A stretch of DNA of 32,537 nucleotides from a candidate division CPR2 bacterium GW2011_GWC2_39_10. Its GTDB lineage: Bacteria > Patescibacteriota > CPR2. This document shows positions 30,680 through 32,537 of this stretch, piece by piece. The DNA lies in assembly GCA_000993275.1 (NCBI GenBank), contig LBVV01000011.1:1-32537 (forward strand), written 5' to 3'. Both the position numbers and the translations under genes were made by a program. Position 1 is the first letter of the stretch, and each line of letters begins with the position of its first letter. A model generated the notes under the pieces. That model searched no databases, was not told the origin of the DNA, and was given only the letters and a program-made list of their open reading frames with translations.

Positions 30680-30707
30680 ATTTTAACAGCTTGGTTTAAT
30701 TTGCCAA
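30680..30707 (-). promoter_or_regulatory. promoter of priA-def-fmt
   Basis: Minus strand TTGGCA (30702-30707), 16 nt, TAAAAT (30680-30685), 6 nt to ATG. A TTGG-N8-CCAA inverted repeat overlaps the -35. Confidence 0.65.
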
Positions 30708-30715
30708 GATTAAGC

Positions 30716-30744
30716 TTTACTTTTTATCGATTTTTGCCTATTAT
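30716..30744 (+). promoter_or_regulatory. promoter of secD-secF
   Basis: TTTACT (30716-30721), 17 nt, TATTAT (30739-30744), divergent from the priA promoter only 9 bp away. Confidence 0.75.
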
Positions 30745-30774
30745 TATGGGGATTTAAAAGAAGGCTTAAGCTAC

Positions 30775-32079
30775 ATGAAGAGAAAATGGTTAAAAATGTT
30801 TCTTATTTTTTTATTGACCTTAGGGTGTCTTATTGCCGTTGCCCCGAAAAAATATAGGGACAAAATTAAGGTTACGTTACCGAGCGATGTCAAAATTAAG
30901 CTTGGTTTGGATTTGCAAGGCGGCTCTCATATAGCCTATGAAGCAGACTTAAGCAAATATAATACTGCCGGTGATAAGGATAAGGCCATGGAGAGCTTGC
31001 GGAACGTAATTGATAAAAGGGTCAACGCGCTAGGAATTGCAGAGCCCAACATTTACACAACGGTTTTTGGCAATACCAGAAGAATTGTAATTGAGTTGCC
31101 CGGTGTTGATGTTAATCAGGCCAAGGATTTAATTGGAAAGACGGCCAAATTAGAGTTTAAAGTTCCCGCTACCGATAGTTCTGCCTGGGTGACGTCGAAC
31201 CTTACCGGAAAGAACTTAAAAAAATCGAATGTTGTTTTCGATCCGCAGACTAATGCCCCTCAGGTTTCAATTGAATTTGATTCCGAAGGAGCTAAAATGT
31301 TTGCCGAAATGACTAAAGTAAATATTGGAAAAAATATTGGCATATTTCTTGACGGAGAGCTAGTTTCTGCGCCAACAGTTCAGGCGGAAATTGTTGACGG
31401 AAATGCCGTTATTACCGGCGGCTTTGATTATAAGGAAGCTAACAACTTAAAAATACAATTGAACGCGGGTGCTTTGCCGGTTAACGTAAAATTGGTTGAA
31501 GAGCGTACGGTTGGAGCTACTTTAGGTCAGGAATCTGTAAGAAAGAGCTTATTTGCCGGTTCTTTGGCTCTGGTGTTTGTTTTCTTGTTTATGACTGTTT
31601 ACTATCGCTTGCTTGGCTTTGTTGCTTCCATAGCACTCATTATTTATACCTTACTTACCATATCCATTTTTAAGGGGGCCTTGTTTATATTTCCGCCAGT
31701 TACTCTTACTTTGGCTGGCATGGCTGCATTTATTTTATCAATTGGTATGGCAGTAGACGCTAATATCTTGATTTTTGAAAGGATGAAGGAAGAATTTAGA
31801 TCAGGCAAAGGTTATGCGGCAGCCTTAGAGGCGGGCTTTAAAAGGGCATGGCCATCTATTCGAGACTCAAATACGTCAACATTTATCACAAGTGTAATTT
31901 TAATTGCTTTTGGCTCCACTTCGGTTAAAGGATTTGCTTACACGCTACTCATTGGTGTTGGGGTTTCGATGTTCACGGCAATCATAATAACCAAAACGCT
32001 TCTCAGGTCGCTAATTAATACTCGATTTACTAAAATGCCGAAATTGTTTGGGTTTCATGTTTCAGGAGGTGATAAATGA
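30775..32079 (+). CDS. secD: protein translocase subunit SecD
   Basis: 434 aa. With SecF it uses proton flow to help the Sec channel pull proteins across the membrane. TM1 is near the N-terminus (FLIFLLTLGCLIAVAP). LGLDLQGGSHIAYE is the family signature; the P1 region includes VIDKRVNALGIAEPNI and GRRIVIELPGV-like (RRIVIELPGVD). P1-head: ISIEFDSEGAKMFAEMT-like (VSIEFDSEGAKMF) and GIFLDGELVSAPTV. LNAGALPVNVKLVEERTVGATLG leads into TM2-6, with GMAVDANILIFERMKEE in TM4. Shorter than E. coli SecD, as in many small genomes. AAGG precedes ATG by 10 nt. Confidence 0.96.
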   Translation: MKRKWLKMFLIFLLTLGCLIAVAPKKYRDKIKVTLPSDVKIKLGLDLQGGSHIAYEADLSKYNTAGDKDKAMESLRNVIDKRVNALGIAEPNIYTTVFGNTRRIVIELPGVDVNQAKDLIGKTAKLEFKVPATDSSAWVTSNLTGKNLKKSNVVFDPQTNAPQVSIEFDSEGAKMFAEMTKVNIGKNIGIFLDGELVSAPTVQAEIVDGNAVITGGFDYKEANNLKIQLNAGALPVNVKLVEERTVGATLGQESVRKSLFAGSLALVFVFLFMTVYYRLLGFVASIALIIYTLLTISIFKGALFIFPPVTLTLAGMAAFILSIGMAVDANILIFERMKEEFRSGKGYAAALEAGFKRAWPSIRDSNTSTFITSVILIAFGSTSVKGFAYTLLIGVGVSMFTAIIITKTLLRSLINTRFTKMPKLFGFHVSGGDK

Positions 32080-32537
32080 ATATAATGGGTAAAAGAAAGT
32101 ATTTATACCTACTGTCGCTTGCAGTAATTATTCCCGGCGTAATTTCTTTATCAATCTGGAAGTTGAAACTTTCGATAGATTTTACGGGCGGTTCGGTAAC
32201 AGAGGTTTCCGGAACTTATGACGAAAGCAAGGTTAGATCCATAGCCGAAAAAAATGGATATCAAAATATTGTATTAACAAAGTCTGATAATGTTTTAATC
32301 TTAAAGACCAAGGAAATTTCGGATGCAAATCACAGGAAATTTACTGCCGAACTAATTAAAGAAATACCGTCCGCCAAAGAAAGCCGTTTCGAAAGTGTCG
32401 GCCCTTCTGTCTCGAAAACTTTGGCACGAAATGCTTTCTATTCAGTGGCATTGGCCTCATTTTTTATCGTTATTTATCTTTCAATGGCCTTTAAAAAGGT
32501 TTCAAAGCCATTAAATTCCTGGGAGTTTGGTTTAATG
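32076..32537 (+). CDS. secF: protein translocase subunit SecF (partial, cut by window end)
   Basis: The first 154 codons are present and no stop is reached. TM1 (LYLLSLAVIIPGVISLSIW), then LSIDFTGGS (SecF signature), a periplasmic part, then ESVGPSVSKTLARNAFYSVALASFFIVIYLSMAF entering TM2. The ATG overlaps the secD TGA (ATGA) behind AGGAGGTG. The absence from the ORF track is because it runs off the end. Confidence 0.95.
   Translation, partial: MNIMGKRKYLYLLSLAVIIPGVISLSIWKLKLSIDFTGGSVTEVSGTYDESKVRSIAEKNGYQNIVLTKSDNVLILKTKEISDANHRKFTAELIKEIPSAKESRFESVGPSVSKTLARNAFYSVALASFFIVIYLSMAFKKVSKPLNSWEFGLM

Noticed and set aside
30775-32537. Recoded TGA (Gracilibacteria-type code)
   Set aside because: TGA ends secD, infB, the DUF72 gene and others exactly where family lengths predict.

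Overview
The window looks like a chromosomal segment of a small-genome, AT-rich bacterium. I think a Patescibacteria (candidate phyla radiation)-like lineage is most likely. This rests on style only: short housekeeping proteins, many small orphan membrane proteins, compact operons and many promoters set 6-8 nt before ATG. No marker settles taxonomy. TGA is a normal stop here, so the Gracilibacteria/SR1 recoding is excluded.

Layout. 1-4735: a dCTP deaminase/dUTPase-fold protein, a three-helix membrane protein, and a LysA-like decarboxylase plus aminotransferase pair. This block is bracketed by a 98-bp inverted repeat. 4.8-10.0 kb: small accessory genes (SHOCT membrane protein, acidic protein, dienelactone-hydrolase-like protein, Hsp20, a 55-aa basic membrane protein, LexA, an unknown 248-aa protein). 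Two 161-bp copies of a terminal-inverted-repeat element lie among them. 10.1-14.4 kb: a translationally coupled pair, a secreted metzincin-type protease ending in a dockerin and a membrane-anchored protein starting with a cohesin. 14.5-15.1 kb: two KGG-repeat small proteins. 15.2-18.2 kb: an orphan-gene block with a duplicated promoter, long leaders and strong terminators. 18.3-19.7 kb: an HExxH protease-like protein and a tyrosine recombinase lacking two catalytic residues. 19.7-21.7 kb: a structured-RNA candidate, a bitopic surface protein, DUF72 and a LigD-type 3'-phosphoesterase.

21.8 kb to the end is core: an S1-repeat protein, infB-rbfA-nrnA-like, a response regulator, then on the minus strand priA-def-fmt, and on the plus strand secD-secF (secF is cut by the window end). 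A third, longer copy of the inverted-repeat element sits directly behind fmt and carries two small membrane-protein genes.

How the genes work together. The cohesin-dockerin pair most simply builds a cell-surface-tethered protease. infB-rbfA and priA-def-fmt serve translation initiation and replication restart. SecDF would support export of the signal-peptide proteins seen here. LexA implies a damage response, but no target is evident beyond its own promoter. The most novel-looking items are the cohesin-dockerin pair, the repeat element with and without membrane-protein cargo, the duplicated-promoter orphan block, the folded leader at 19.8 kb and the consistent leaderless promoter geometry. 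All functions are read from sequence motifs without database searches.
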